64,000 nucleotides of DNA from Branchiostoma belcheri (GCF_001625305.1 NW_017804043.1:44304-108303); one strand, 5' to 3'. Positions 47,140-57,966 are shown, counted from the stretch's first letter. Notes: generated from the letters alone by a model not told the origin. A program made the numbers and translations.

Positions 47140-48295
47140 ATACAAATAAGAAAAAGTTTCCATTGTAATCTACAACATGTTGTCAAAAGGTTTTCCAACA
47201 TCTGTATCTGTATAGCCGGTATAACAGCTTATATATAAGGTTCATCATATACATCAGCTTATATATAAGGTTCCTAATACTTCCCTCTCATCATGTTAGT
47301 AAACAAAAAGTTCTAATTTCATCTAGCAATATGATAAAATGGCTACACCAAAGTTTCACGAACTGAAGTTTAAAGTTAGGCTACAGTCCAGCTATAACTT
47401 GTCAATGGTTTAATAAAAATATGTACACTATAACAGTATATAAGAAAATTTGTTTTAGGTGTAAATTGCTGTCATCTCTAACATGCTCTATACCAATATT
47501 GTATGACAGGCTGAATAAAAGTTTTAAATGGGCACTATGTGGCTGCAGTTGTCTTACTGAGGGACGACTGCGTGTGCGAGATGACGGTTAGCTTGAGGAA
47601 TGAATCCACTCTACTATATAATGCTCTCTAAACCAATAAACAGACAATATACAAGAAGTTAAAGAGTGTACAAACAGGTTTATTGTATCAACACACTTCA
47701 CAAATAACCACTATTAATGTATCAACAACACACTTTTTTTCAAACGGCACATCCTCAAAATGACTGACTCCATGTAGAGAAGTGATTTGTACAAATACAT
47801 CATCATCATGTTTGTTTGCAGCCACAAAAACTAGCACGTTGGCAGAACGTACTGCACCTGCGCAAAATCCGTAATGTATTGTACGTAGCACTTCGGCAGA
47901 CTGTCTCATATAAGGTTGTATTTGCTCATATAAGGTTAGCATTCTGACAGTTTTCAAATGTTATGTCGGAAAAGATATCCTCTGCAACAGGCAAAATTCT
48001 GATGCAACGTTGACCAAAAATCCAACGAAAACCATGAAAAATCGGGATTCTGCGCAGGCGCAGTACGTTCTGCCGACATGCTCGCAAAAACTAGCCTGGA
48101 ATCCTTCCTAGTCTAGCTCCAGGCCGCTTCTCTGATCGCTGGCACAACTCCTATTATACATTCAGACTTTTAATACATCATGAATTCTTTCCGATGTTGA
48201 ATATTTGTCAAAAGCAGTGTTCATTGTAACAGGGATCGAACTTTCGAATGTCTGCTCAAAGCCTGTTACATTGTTCTTGCAAAGGACTGTGCAAC
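47140..48295. other. Upstream flank or 5' intron of ABITRAM
   Basis: No exon recognised. The missing first coding exon should lie somewhere between here and 52,290. Confidence 0.3.
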
Positions 48296-48298
48296 TCT

Positions 48299-48556
48299 GA
48301 GCCAATCAGTACCTTCCACTGCATTCCAGGTAAATATTCAAATATCAAACAGCCAATCAGAGCTCCAATTTCAGGTGAATATTCAAATGTCCAACAGAGA
48401 GCCAATCAGCGCCCTGCCTTTCATTCCAGGTGAATATTCAAATGTCAGAGCCAATCAGAGTCCTCCTTTTCATTTGAGATGAAAATTCAAATGTCAAACA
48501 GAGCCAATCAGAGTGCTACCTTTCATTTGCGGTGACTCTTCAACCAATCAGGTGCC
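48299..48556. repeat. Minisatellite, about 50 bp x 6, each unit with a CCAATCAG box
   Basis: ccaatcag occurs at 48,302, 48,353, 48,402, 48,451, 48,504 and 48,544, mostly as agagccaatcagag. The intervening sequence is also repeated (catttcaggtgaatattcaa, then atgtcaaacaga). CCAATCAG is the core NF-Y site. The array lies about 1.2 kb upstream of the first identified ABITRAM exon. Confidence 0.7.
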
Positions 48557-49671
48557 TACTGTGTATTAAGTGAGGAAGACATCAGAGAAGCAAACTGGAC
48601 CCATAACACGATGGATTCCAGGCTACATAAGAACACTCCTATCTGAGAATATAAACAACACGAGAAGTGTACATCAACTGACTGATATTGTAGACTACAA
48701 ATGTACAGACTCAAAACTTCAGAAAACAGAATTCTATGAAACTCAAAACTCCAGAAAACAGAATTCCATGAAAAAATTGGCTTTTCTAGAGCTTCACAGC
48801 TGCACTGTATGGTCCTAGACAAGCTCTAACTAAACTTATTCAGCTGTTGAACACGGAAATATTACATGTATGTCTGTGATATTATGTTTCTAATTTTCAT
48901 ACACATTTACATGTGCAAAGAGAATTCGGTCAAACAAAATGGGACCAAAGAAAATTGGACCCTACTTATAAAAGAAAATCCATCAAAAGTTCCTATTTTG
49001 TTGTATGTTTTCCTTTTTTTTTTCAAGCAGATAAACAATATTATCAGTTTGAAAGCTGTCTTACTTCTGAATATACAGAAATATTAGGATAGGGGAAGTT
49101 AACAATAGTTCTGGCATATGTGCCGAACATCAGAGAATTCCATACCAGTAGAGTTTTGGTCCCATATACTAGTACATTCGTAGGTCCCCCTATAATCATG
49201 AAAGAAAATTGTGCGTTTACTTTTACAAAAATGTTAATCACCAATTGAAAATTAACTTTATGCTAACAATCATTGTTACGAATTCCAAGTAATACAGATA
49301 TCAAATCAACTGATCAGATATTATACGTTCAAAAATATGAGTTTTCAGTCAGAAAGTTTTCAGTACACTTGTTGGGAAATTTTTCTTATAGCTGAAGACT
49401 CTGTAGAGTCCTTATACATGTGTAGGGCAGGTAAGTTTGCTAAACAACAGATCCAGTTTATCCACATGTTCCATGTTGGATCAACAAGTATCTATCCTAC
49501 TTCAGACATACTGGCTCCATGGGGCAGCAAAACAATTGCAGTTTCCCAAAATGTAACAAAACCTTAACAAGAATATCCTAACACAGTTCTTGAAACGTAA
49601 ACTGTTCACACAAAAATGTACACTGATGTAAACACACTCCTATCTACTGTCTCTTACATATGCCTATATCC

Positions 49672-50000
49672 ACAGGCAGTTTCCATGGTAACCTGCAGTT
49701 TCCATGGTAACCTACGGGTAGTTTCCATGACGACATGCAGTTTCCATGGTAACCTGCAGTTTCCATGGTGACCTAGTTTCCATGGTAACCTGCAGTTTCC
49801 ATGGTGACCTACAGTTTCCATGGTAACCTGCAGTTTCCATGGTGACCTACAGTTTCCATGGTAACCTGCAGTTTCCATGGTGATCTACAGTTTCCATAGT
49901 AACTTGCAGGCAGTTTCCTTAGTAACCAGCAGGATGTTTCCATGACGACCTGCAGGCAGTTTCCATGGTAACCTGCAGGCTGTTTCCTGCAGAACACATC
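49672..50000. repeat. Minisatellite of X-box-like gtttccatggtaac units
   Basis: Eleven units carry tttccatggt(a/g)acct(g/a)cag, and four more are degenerate (tttccatagtaac, tttccttagtaac, tttccatgacga twice). The basic unit is about 19-20 bp, and part of the array alternates gtaacctgcag with gtgacctacag, giving a 38-bp higher-order unit. An inverted single copy (gtaaccatggaaac) is at about 50,074-50,087. The imperfect palindrome GTTTCC-AT-GGTAAC resembles RFX-family binding sites. Confidence 0.75.
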
Positions 50001-50099
50001 CCACAATGCATCGCACTTCCTGTCTAGAGCAGCCCTGAGAACCTTGGGGTGAAATCCGAAGGGAATCGGTCGTAACCATGGAAACAACAAAGTCCAGCG

Positions 50100-51370
50100 C
50101 TAACGTAACTTTGGTGACCTACCAGTTTCAGATTTTTGCAATTCTCCACTCTGGAAACTGCCTGAGGTAGTGTAAATTTATATTTTTCATTTTGTTTTTT
50201 TGGAGAAAGATGAAAATTTTGTACTGTAGAGTTGTCAGACGTTAGTTAGTCCTACCTTTGGCCTATCTGTTGTGTATTAAAGAAATGTGAAAAAGCAATG
50301 GTAAATATTAAGGTTGTTTGTTTTTTGAGAAAGTTGTCTTGACACAAAAGAATTTTACCTACCAGCTTTCAGAATTAGAATATAAGCCAGTCCAGATACA
50401 TGTACATGTCCTTTTTTACATGCATATTTTACATATGTCCAGCACACGTCTAACAAACTGGCCAACATATTAACTCACGTTCACATGAGGAAAATTTGAT
50501 GTTTATGATTCAACAGAAATTATTCTACATTTCAGAGTGTTTCAAATTGTAATAGGTGCACTTTGGTGACTTTAGTAGAATCCTGTGTCAAATTTACAAG
50601 CTAGTGAAAAGTTTGAAATCATGTAGAACAAGTTAAACTCCTCCTTGCTTCCTAACTTTCATAACTAATACAAATTTGGTGCCAAATGTCTACCTTCAAT
50701 GGTTAAAGATTCAAAATATATCCTACATTCCACAAATTAAAGTAAACTGCTACTAAATCACTGGCAAAATCCATGCAAAAAATAGCTAAGAATTTATCTG
50801 TCTAAATCCAAAGATATATTCTCACTGCAACCAAGTGTTGTTTTATCTATTTTTGTGTGGTTTTGACTACATTTTGCGAAAACAAACACTCCAAAAAGAT
50901 ACAAGCCAAGACAAATCTTTACAAAAAGCTATGCAAAGTATTCATAATTTAAAGTCTTTCCTTGAAGCAAACTTTTCTAGGCATGTGTATGTACTTTCTA
51001 CACACGACTATGCAGAAAGAAATAACTCTCAGAAGCATTTATAATTGTATTGAATGGATTTAGCCTGAAACCAACAGTACCAAAGTTCTTCACACTGTAC
51101 TTTGTATAAAAGGGTACAGAAAGGAAGGCTGGGAAAAACTGGGGCTTCAAAACTCCTTCTGAACTGCACTTATGTCTAATTTCCATTTCAAAATCTCAGA
51201 AAGGGAAGTCAAGAATACTTCTTTCCTCACTTTGATACTATTTCCCGTGTAATAACATTTTTTGTCATTTTTTTATCCTGACCAGCCCTTCAAAAGAGAT
51301 GAAAGTCCCAAACACAACTATAAGAAGGCTAATTAAAGCCCTTAGGCATTGCCAAAATTTGGTTGTTGTG
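50100..51370. other. Stretch without recognised feature
   Basis: AT-rich sequence with no exon or repeat family that I recognise. Confidence 0.35.
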
Positions 51371-51374
51371 TTAA

Positions 51375-51537
51375 TGAAGGTTAGATATCCAGGTAATAAG
51401 ATACGCCAAAAAAACAGTTACTCAAGCAACTGGATATGATTTTAGAAAGGTCAGACATTTCAGCTAGCATCCACTACCTTTCGTCAGTGACACTGACAAA
51501 AGGTAGTGGATGCTTCCTGAAACATCTGACCGTTTGG
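51375..51537 (-). mobile_element. Hairpin-plus-tail element (family A), truncated
   Basis: The tail is at the plus-strand left end (gaaggttagatatccaggta), followed by one full arm and the inner hairpin (ctacctttcgtcagtgacac, then tgacaaaaggtagtgg), stopping in the outer arm at tctgaccgttt. It lies downstream of the DCAF7 stop codon. Confidence 0.55.
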
Positions 51538-51723
51538 TAGTTGTTATGTTGTTTTTTTTACTTAGTCAGCAGTTCTAAGAGAGATGAAGCCCCGCCCTAC
51601 CTTCCCTAGTGCACCCTCTGTATCCATCCTCCTACCACGGGACCAAGCTTTCATGTACCAACACCGAGTTCTGTCACCATGTGGGTTTCTACTGCACAAC
51701 CTCTGAACTCAATAGGCAATGAA

Positions 51724-51729
51724 TTTATT
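51724..51729 (-). terminator. Candidate poly(A) signal for DCAF7
   Basis: AATAAA on the minus strand, about 570 bp after the DCAF7 stop codon. It is a single motif without other proof. Confidence 0.3.
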
Positions 51730-51993
51730 CTTTTTTTCCTACCTACTTTACCCAAAAATATGATAACTAAAGACTAATTACTACTAAGTGCAAAACTTTT
51801 CAGTGCTAAATTCCGTTTCTCTTTTCTCTTCGAATGTCTGACATTTCTTTTTCATTTACTAGAATTTCGAAACCCTTTTCTTCCTTTCGTCCATTCTTTA
51901 CAATGGTCCCAATTTTTTTTAGCTGATGATTTCAAAGCTTTTCCATGCCTTTTTCTCACAAAAGTTCCTCAGAAACACTACAACAAACCACAC

Positions 51994-52138
51994 CATAATA
52001 CGTCGGTGAAAGTTAGACATCCAGGTAATAAGATATACCATGTGATGTGATTTTGGAAACAGTCACTCAAGCAACTTGGTCTGACTGTTTCCAAAATCAC
52101 ATCCAGTTGCTTGAGTAACTGTTTTTGGCATACCATAA
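51994..52138 (-). mobile_element. Hairpin-plus-tail element (family A) with 10-bp duplication
   Basis: It is flanked by accataatac at about 51,991-52,000 and 52,131-52,140. On the minus strand it starts gccaaaaacagttactcaag, forms a shortened hairpin, and ends in the tail ttattacctggatgtctaac, then tttcaccgac. Confidence 0.6.
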
Positions 52139-52295
52139 TACTCTCTACTATGCAAATTGAGGTCAAAGGTCCCACTGGAGAAAAAAACAACATGGCTGCC
52201 AGAAATAGAATTCGGCGGGCACAAAAAAGCTCGGAAGAAACCCGTGAGGAGGAGGCGGCACGAAATAAAAAACGATACCCGACAATTCCCGTAGC

Positions 52296-55200
52296 CTACA
52301 CCCTAAGGATTTCAAGGCAGTTATTATAGCAGATCGCGATCCAGTCAGGCTGCGTGGACGCCCACTGGATCTGGTTAATCTCGCCGTCGGACGTGTACGC
52401 GAGAATCGGATCTTCGATGACGCGAGGCATCTGCTGTATGTCCCAGATCAGGGCCTGGTGGTCGTCTGCCGACGTGCAGATGTGGCAGGAGGAGTGAGGC
52501 GCCCAGGCCATGCCGTTCACACAGGCACGGTGGTTGTTTAGCCTGCAAATAAACAAACAAACAAACAAACAAAACAGTCAACAATCAGCATTAAATACAG
52601 CTGCAGATGTGGCAGGAGGAGTGCGGCGCCCAGGCCATGCCGTTCACACAGGCACGGTGGTTGTTTAGCCTAGAGGGAATAGAGAACACGTATCTGTATT
52701 TGTATCTGTATAACCCTTCGACGTAACACACCAGCTTCTGTATCTGTATAGCTGGTATAACCACCCTTCGGTGTAACACACCAGCTTCTGTATCTGTATA
52801 GCAATCCAGTCCGATGTTCTAGCCTGCAAGCGTCCATCTGTGCATCAAAGTGAAAAAAAAAATCTTTTTAGGACATTTGAGGAGAATCTGCTGTATGTCC
52901 CAGATCAGGGCCTGGTGGTCGTCTGCCGACGTGCAGATGTGGCAGGAGGAGTGCGGCGCCCAGGCCATGCCGTTCACACAGGCACGGTGGTTGTTTAGCC
53001 TACAGAAAACACAAAACAATAGGTTTATCGTAAACACTGTACATGTATATGACCCTACCCCTATACATGTATGTATCTGTATCTGTATAGCCGGTATAAC
53101 CGCCCTTCGGCGTAACACACCAGCTTCTGTATCTGTATAGCCGGTATAACCGCCCTTCGGCATAACACACCAGCTTCTGTATCTGTATAGCCGGTATAAC
53201 GGCCCTTCGGCGTAACACACCAGCTTCTGTACCTGTATAGCCGGTATGACCGCCCTTCGGCGTAACACACCAGCTTCTGTATCTGTATAGCCGGTATAAC
53301 CGCCCTTCGGCATAACACAACAGCTAACAAACATTAAATTGTACATGTAGTAGAAGTAGTAAGTAGCAATCCAGTCCAATGTTCTAGCTGGCATCCATCT
53401 GTTCATCAAAGTGAAAAAAAAATCTTTGGACATTTTAGGAGAATGTATAATGATGATAAACTGTCCACAATGATGGATACATTGTACTTACCTTGCGACA
53501 GGTGTGCATGGCACGCGTACGTCCAGTATAATGACCTCCAGACTGTCCATGGCCATCGTTGCCAGGTAGTTTGGGTCCTGTTTGTTCCAGCAGAGCCGCA
53601 GAAGGGGGTGGTGGGCGGGGTCTGGAATATGGAACAGGGAATGAGGGGTGTGCTTCAGATTCTTCATCTGTTAACGTGCTTCATTACTATAGTACAGATC
53701 TCAATTAACTTTCCTTCCCACGCATTCTACACATCTTCTTTATTTCTTGTGCAAAAGTCGTGTAAATCACATTTAAATCGCAATTGAAAGCCATGTAAAA
53801 GCTGTGCATGTGGCAGTCTATAATGCACAACCAAATGAAAATCTATACACATTTTGCACGACATTTGATTACGATTTGCATGTGTGCAGATAGGAAGATG
53901 GACAAATGGACTTCGAAACTGGCAACTGTACTCCTTCCTTTCTTCTTATCAAAAATACATTTGTGCAAATGAACAAATTATAAAGGACATAAACTAGGAA
54001 ATTTTCCTCATTACAAAATGTAACTAAAGAGAGATTCCTATCTCGTCTATAGTCAATAAACTAAGTTATAAAATACAATAAATGAACTGTCTATATGGCC
54101 AGACGACTAGATAGGTAATTGACATTGGACTGACCTTCGTAGATGATGGTGGAATGTTCCAGATGTCGAAGGTCAAACATGCGGACTGAACCGTCAGCCC
54201 CCACGGAGGCGAACATGTCCCTGCCGCCACCCGCTCGACTGAACGCGATATCGTACACCTACAGGAAAGGCAAGACAGGGGGATGAGAAGGGTAGATGAT
54301 GCATAATCAGGGCCCAAAATCCTGCACTGGTGCAGGTACAGTTTTGTATGCAGCAAAAAGACTTTGGACATTATTTTATATGTTGAGAACTGGGTCATCC
54401 TGTTTGTTTAGTTTGTGCAGTTAAAGACTTCGTCATAGTCTTTTGACTGACAGTAGTAGCAGCACAGGTGCAGGTAACATTGCACCAGACAAATTTTACC
54501 TGCACCACTCAGACTTTAAGAAGTATGCATCATACTAAAATCTGTTCAGGTAAGTTGTGACGTCATTTCTTTTATACATGTACTAGTCTTCATAGGTGGT
54601 AACAGCCAATGCAGCAAATAAAAATCCTACATGTTTACCTGCACCACTCAGACTATAGGAAGTTTGGATCATAGTAAAGTAAAAACTCACGGTTCAAAAA
54701 CTATCACCATTATTTCTTTTAGTCTTCATGGGTCAATGCTGAAAATAAAAATCCACATACACCTACATGTACATATATACCCAGTACATGGACCAGTGCA
54801 GGGATACATACACGGCCTTAATTCTATCTGCACTAAGGTGCATAAGCACCCAGTATTTTGAGCCCTGCATACTACACAGAATACAGAATACTACACAGTG
54901 TATTTTTGGAAACCAGATAATGTATCTTAGCTCTATACTACTACATGACTCTGAAGCCCACATTATCCACAGTCTAAGATCACAACAGTCGCTCTATCTC
55001 CCATCTTCTCCCACTACAAAGTGTTCAGGAGGCTAATGGCTGCACAGATCCACTCCAGGGACCCCCTGAAGTGCCTTAAGGCCTGGAAAAAAGAAATGTT
55101 GTGTTTCCTGACCGACCCTAGATTTTTTTTGTGCGTCGACCCCTGCAAGGGACATACATTTTTCACCTTCGCGAAGAAAGTTATGTTTTCAGTGGCATTT

Positions 55201-56188
55201 GTGTGTGTGTGTCTGTCTGTAAACACGTTAACTTGCGAAGGCTTAGATGGATTGTCTTGATATTTGGTAGGTGGGTAGGTCTTGATGATTAGATTTTGGA
55301 CCCCCTAGTGGCTTGTTATGGTACTGCAGCGGAACTTGCAGTTTTGATATCTCATGATCTGGACTTACTACGGTCACGAATTTTGCATGGTGGATAGCTC
55401 TTGTTTTAGGACTGAAACAGGTCCACTCAAAAAAATGGCTAAGGTGGGAAGGTTTTTCTAGGGTCTGTCAGGAAACAGGAAACACAACATTTCTCTTCCT
55501 AGGCCCAGGCCATACCTCCTTGTCATGTGCGATGAGTTGCGTCTTGACGTGCCCAGAAACCAGATTGACCCTCCCCAGCACCTGCCCAGTCTCCAGGCCC
55601 CAGATGGTGCAGGTGGTGTCGATGGAACTCGTGCCCAGAAGGTTCGGGTCAACCTGGTAAAATACAGAAACAAGATATACATGTAGTTCTTTCTCCATTT
55701 TAGCTTCATACATATTTGTCCACAAACTAAGCTATTCTTGATGGAGATTTTTAAAAGAGACACAAATACTTGACAGATCAAAGTACAAAATGGATGCATC
55801 GGTGAAGATTAGACATCCAGGAAATAAGATACGCCAAAAGTCAGTTACTCAAGCAACTGGATAGGATGTTTCAGGGAGCATCCACTACCTTCCAGAGAAT
55901 TGTTGGAAAAGCATGTTTATAAGTACGAACTAGTGATAGATTATGCAAATACATGAAGACCAAATTTTTGAAAGTCCAACAAGACATTCTTCTTGGGCGT
56001 ATGTTTGTTTTTGTTGTCCTGAAATTTCTGGCGTAACAGACCTCGTTCCAGTCGAATGACGTTAGCGGTGCGCAGAAGTCAGAGTTCTTGTTGTTGTTCA
56101 GGAGGCACTCCAGTCGTGTGTCATTCTCATTAACCCTCCACACCCGCAGGTAGTCTCCTGATGTAGCCACCAGGTCTGGGAACACACC
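52296..56188 (-). CDS. DCAF7: DCAF7 (WDR68/HAN11) WD40 scaffold, five 3' exons
   Basis: Exons 56188-56042, 55653-55516, 54258-54135, 53621-53492 and 52542-52296 join in phase (0,0,1,2) to 261 residues and TAG, all with GT-AG introns. The protein aligns with human DCAF7 from about residue 82 to the end (342) almost without gaps. Blocks include [20 protein letters not shown], then [40 protein letters not shown] and [18 protein letters not shown], ending [15 protein letters not shown]7 is a WD40 propeller that bridges DYRK1A/B and HIPK2 kinases and serves as a DDB1-CUL4 associated factor. The first ~81 residues are not found up to 64,000 and probably lie beyond the right edge. Two exons have extra partial copies in the introns, listed separately. 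Confidence 0.95.
52603..52669 (-). pseudogene. Truncated copy of the last DCAF7 exon (copy b)
   Basis: It repeats the first 67 bases of the last exon, from its acceptor (ctctag then gctaaacaacc) to CHIC, with one silent difference (cct versus ccg for Pro). After that the sequence diverges and a stop follows within three codons. It lies 60 bp upstream of the functional exon and still has an AG acceptor, so it could be spliced in to give a truncated protein. Confidence 0.85.
52694..52800 (-). mobile_element. LINE tail, about two 50-bp units, in DCAF7 last intron
   Basis: On the minus strand, gaagctggtgtgttacacc-type units are followed by the terminal gatacaaatacagatac. It sits between exon copies b and c. 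Confidence 0.6.
52886..52999 (-). pseudogene. Truncated copy of the last DCAF7 exon (copy c)
   Basis: It repeats the first 114 bases of the last exon, from the acceptor (ctgtag then gctaaac) to ALIWDIQQ, with the same silent cct/ccg difference as copy b. It then runs into unrelated sequence, whose frame adds about 20 residues ([18 protein letters not shown]...) before a stop at 52,819. Its AG acceptor is intact. It is the first last-exon acceptor met after the 53,492 donor. Confidence 0.85.
53072..53335 (-). mobile_element. LINE tail with about five 50-bp units in DCAF7 last intron
   Basis: Five near-identical units on the minus strand end in gatacagatacagatacata. The ORFs of 89-204 codons across it arise because the 50-bp unit stays open in every frame. 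It precedes the duplicated 80-bp segment at 53,362-53,445. Confidence 0.75.
54800..55505. repeat. Repeat cluster in DCAF7 intron
   Basis: It holds a GTGCACC-type hAT fragment (about 54,830-54,865), an inverted ggtcggtcaggaaacac repeat (55,080-55,160), a partial copy of the accttcgcca element (about 55,165-55,400) and a direct ggtcaggaaacagg-type repeat (55,450-55,505). The two outer repeats are inverted relative to each other and could pair across the intron. Confidence 0.5.
55797..55892 (-). mobile_element. Hairpin-plus-tail element (family A), truncated
   Basis: The tail (gaagattagacatccaggaa on the plus strand) and one arm (ggcgt to agttgcttgag on the minus strand) remain, with a shortened inner part ending ctaccttcc. 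It lies in the first DCAF7 intron of the window. Confidence 0.55.
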
Positions 56189-56261
56189 CTTGGGAACACA
56201 CAGGTTAAAAAAGTCAGCTAAGATAAGTATACTAGGCTTGGCGTCCATGACATACAGGATT

Positions 56262-56345
56262 TAACCCTCCATACCCGCAGCCGCAGGTAGTCTCCCGACG
56301 TGGCCACCAGGTCTGGGAACACACCCTTGGGAACACACAGGTTAA
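56262..56345 (-). pseudogene. Partial duplicate of the DCAF7 GVFPDL exon
   Basis: The copy begins at 56,325 with GGTGTGTTCCCAGAC preceded by the same acceptor (gttcccaag), and encodes [21 protein letters not shown] before diverging. Compared with the true exon, every substitution in the shared codons is silent (GCT/GCC, ACA/ACG, TCA/TCG, GTG/GTA), and a 6-bp in-frame CTGCGG repeat is added. It lies 137 bp upstream of the functional exon. Confidence 0.8.
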
Positions 56346-56349
56346 ACAT

Positions 56350-57625
56350 TTAGTCAGAATGGACTGTGTGTGTGTGTCTGACGACTTATCTCCAAGCAGA
56401 TGTTTGGAGGCTAAATTTTTTTTGTTTTCCTAGCTGCCAGTTTCTGTAACAAAATGGGTACCAACTTATCCGTTAACCAAGAAATTAAATTGGTGTGGCC
56501 TTACCCGTATTAGTAAGTACATTCTTTGTTGTTCTGTAACACAGATTATCACAGCTAAATTTGGTCCAAACTAACTGCATTTATTTTACGATCTAGGAGG
56601 CTATAAAAGAAATACAGTATCTGACTGATAGTGGTATTACATTATTACATGACTGTATTCTTACCTGTTTAGGCCAACAGTAAAAATCAAAAGATTATAC
56701 ACGCATTTGTCAAAAATACCAAAATTTGTATAAATATATTTCTTTCACAGTTTTCACAAGCAAATTATGAACACTGGTATATCAAGCAAATTGCCCAATA
56801 CAAACAAAAAAGACAGTAACATTACTTGTACTTCTATTCCCATGTATTTTGATGCTCCATTAGGGCCGTAATTGACATTTGACTGTTTGGAAAATTGAGT
56901 TACCAGGTCGGGCCAAAAATCAATAAAGGGTCAGAAATGTGCGCTCGATACTTTTGTACTTTGGTATTTAATTAACCGTGACCCTGGGTGGAAAAGGTAT
57001 TCTACAAATAGAGCCTGTTCTGTGTCAAAATTAGGTTCTACAATTGCAACAAATTGTGTCCAAATTATAGATACTGGTAGCATACAGTAGACACATATGA
57101 CTTAGTAAGCAGTGTGCTTTGATCATGCTTGTCATAGTTTGAATATTTCAAAAGATTTAGATTGTTTATGTTTAAAAGAACTCCATCAGATACTGTACAT
57201 GTAGTTTAGTACATGTATTACTAGACTAGATACATGTTTTTTCTGCAATAAAAAAATATCTACATTGTACATGTAAGTTTTTAATGAATGCTTTTTACGT
57301 TGTGTTCTAAATAAACATTATCGGTGTAAACTGTAAAGTTTGCTAAATTATGCTAAATATCACTCATAGCCATTTTTAAAAGACGAAAAAGGTTAGAAAA
57401 TTTGGTAGTTTCAACACCCAAAAAACCTGACCTCCTACTCACTTAGTATAGCTTACAGACAGTTTACAATGGTACTGTTAATGGCATTCCTGCCTTTGTT
57501 AGCAGTGGAGTCAGAAATACCTGAACAAACTAGCAACAAACCTTTCCTAGTCCAACATGCAAACATGAAAGCAATTACTGGCAATGTTTGTAACTTAAGT
57601 GGTAGACAGATTGGACATTTCCAAT
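56350..57625. other. AT-rich stretch without recognised exon
   Basis: Upstream DCAF7 exons were looked for here and not found. It includes an isolated ccaagcagatg MITE C end at about 56,392. Confidence 0.35.
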
Positions 57626-57630
57626 TCATA

Positions 57631-57945
57631 TCTATATCTGTATCTGTATAGCTGGTATAACCGCCCTTCGGCGTAACACACCAGCTTCTGTATCTGTATA
57701 GCTGGTATAACCGCCCTTCGGCGTAACACACCAGCTTCTGTATCTGTATAGCTGGTATAACCGCCCTTCGGCGTAACACACCAGCTTCTGTATCTGTATA
57801 GCTGGTATAACCGCCCTTCGGCGTAACACACCAGCTTCTGTATCTGTATAGCCGGTATATCCGCCCTTCGGCGTAACACACCTTGTCTAGCTTTGCAGGC
57901 ACGCGGCGCGGCAGCAGCTGGCTAAATTACTAGTACACCAAACAA
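57631..57945 (-). mobile_element. LINE tail with about five 50-bp units
   Basis: On the minus strand: a ggtgtactagtaatttagcc leader, the gccgcgccgcgtgcctgcaa linker, about five 50-bp units, and a terminal gatacagatacagatataga. It is the longest array in the window and the best defined. Confidence 0.75.
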
Positions 57946-57966
57946 TTGATCTTAAATGTTCTTATT

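Noticed and set aside
48299..50000. CRISPR array
   Set aside because: The regular repeats have no unique spacers, and this is animal nuclear DNA; the arrays are minisatellites.
51580..51670. Possible first coding exon of ABITRAM (minus strand, with a gtaggg donor)
   Set aside because: The frame at the donor is phase 0, but the next exon needs phase 1, and the expected RYF.RWYK segment is absent.
52189..52329. Plus-strand ORF starting MAARNRIRRAQKSSEETREE with a good start context (aacATGG)
   Set aside because: It overlaps the DCAF7 3' end on the opposite strand, has no recognisable homologue and no convincing donor. It could be a short head-to-tail transcript, but nothing supports it.
57453..57902. 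Minus-strand ORF of 149 codons (and relatives at 52,819-53,433 and 89-372) with repeating [11 protein letters not shown] peptides
   Set aside because: The 50-bp repeat is open in every frame and its length is not a multiple of three, so the peptides are a by-product of the minisatellite.
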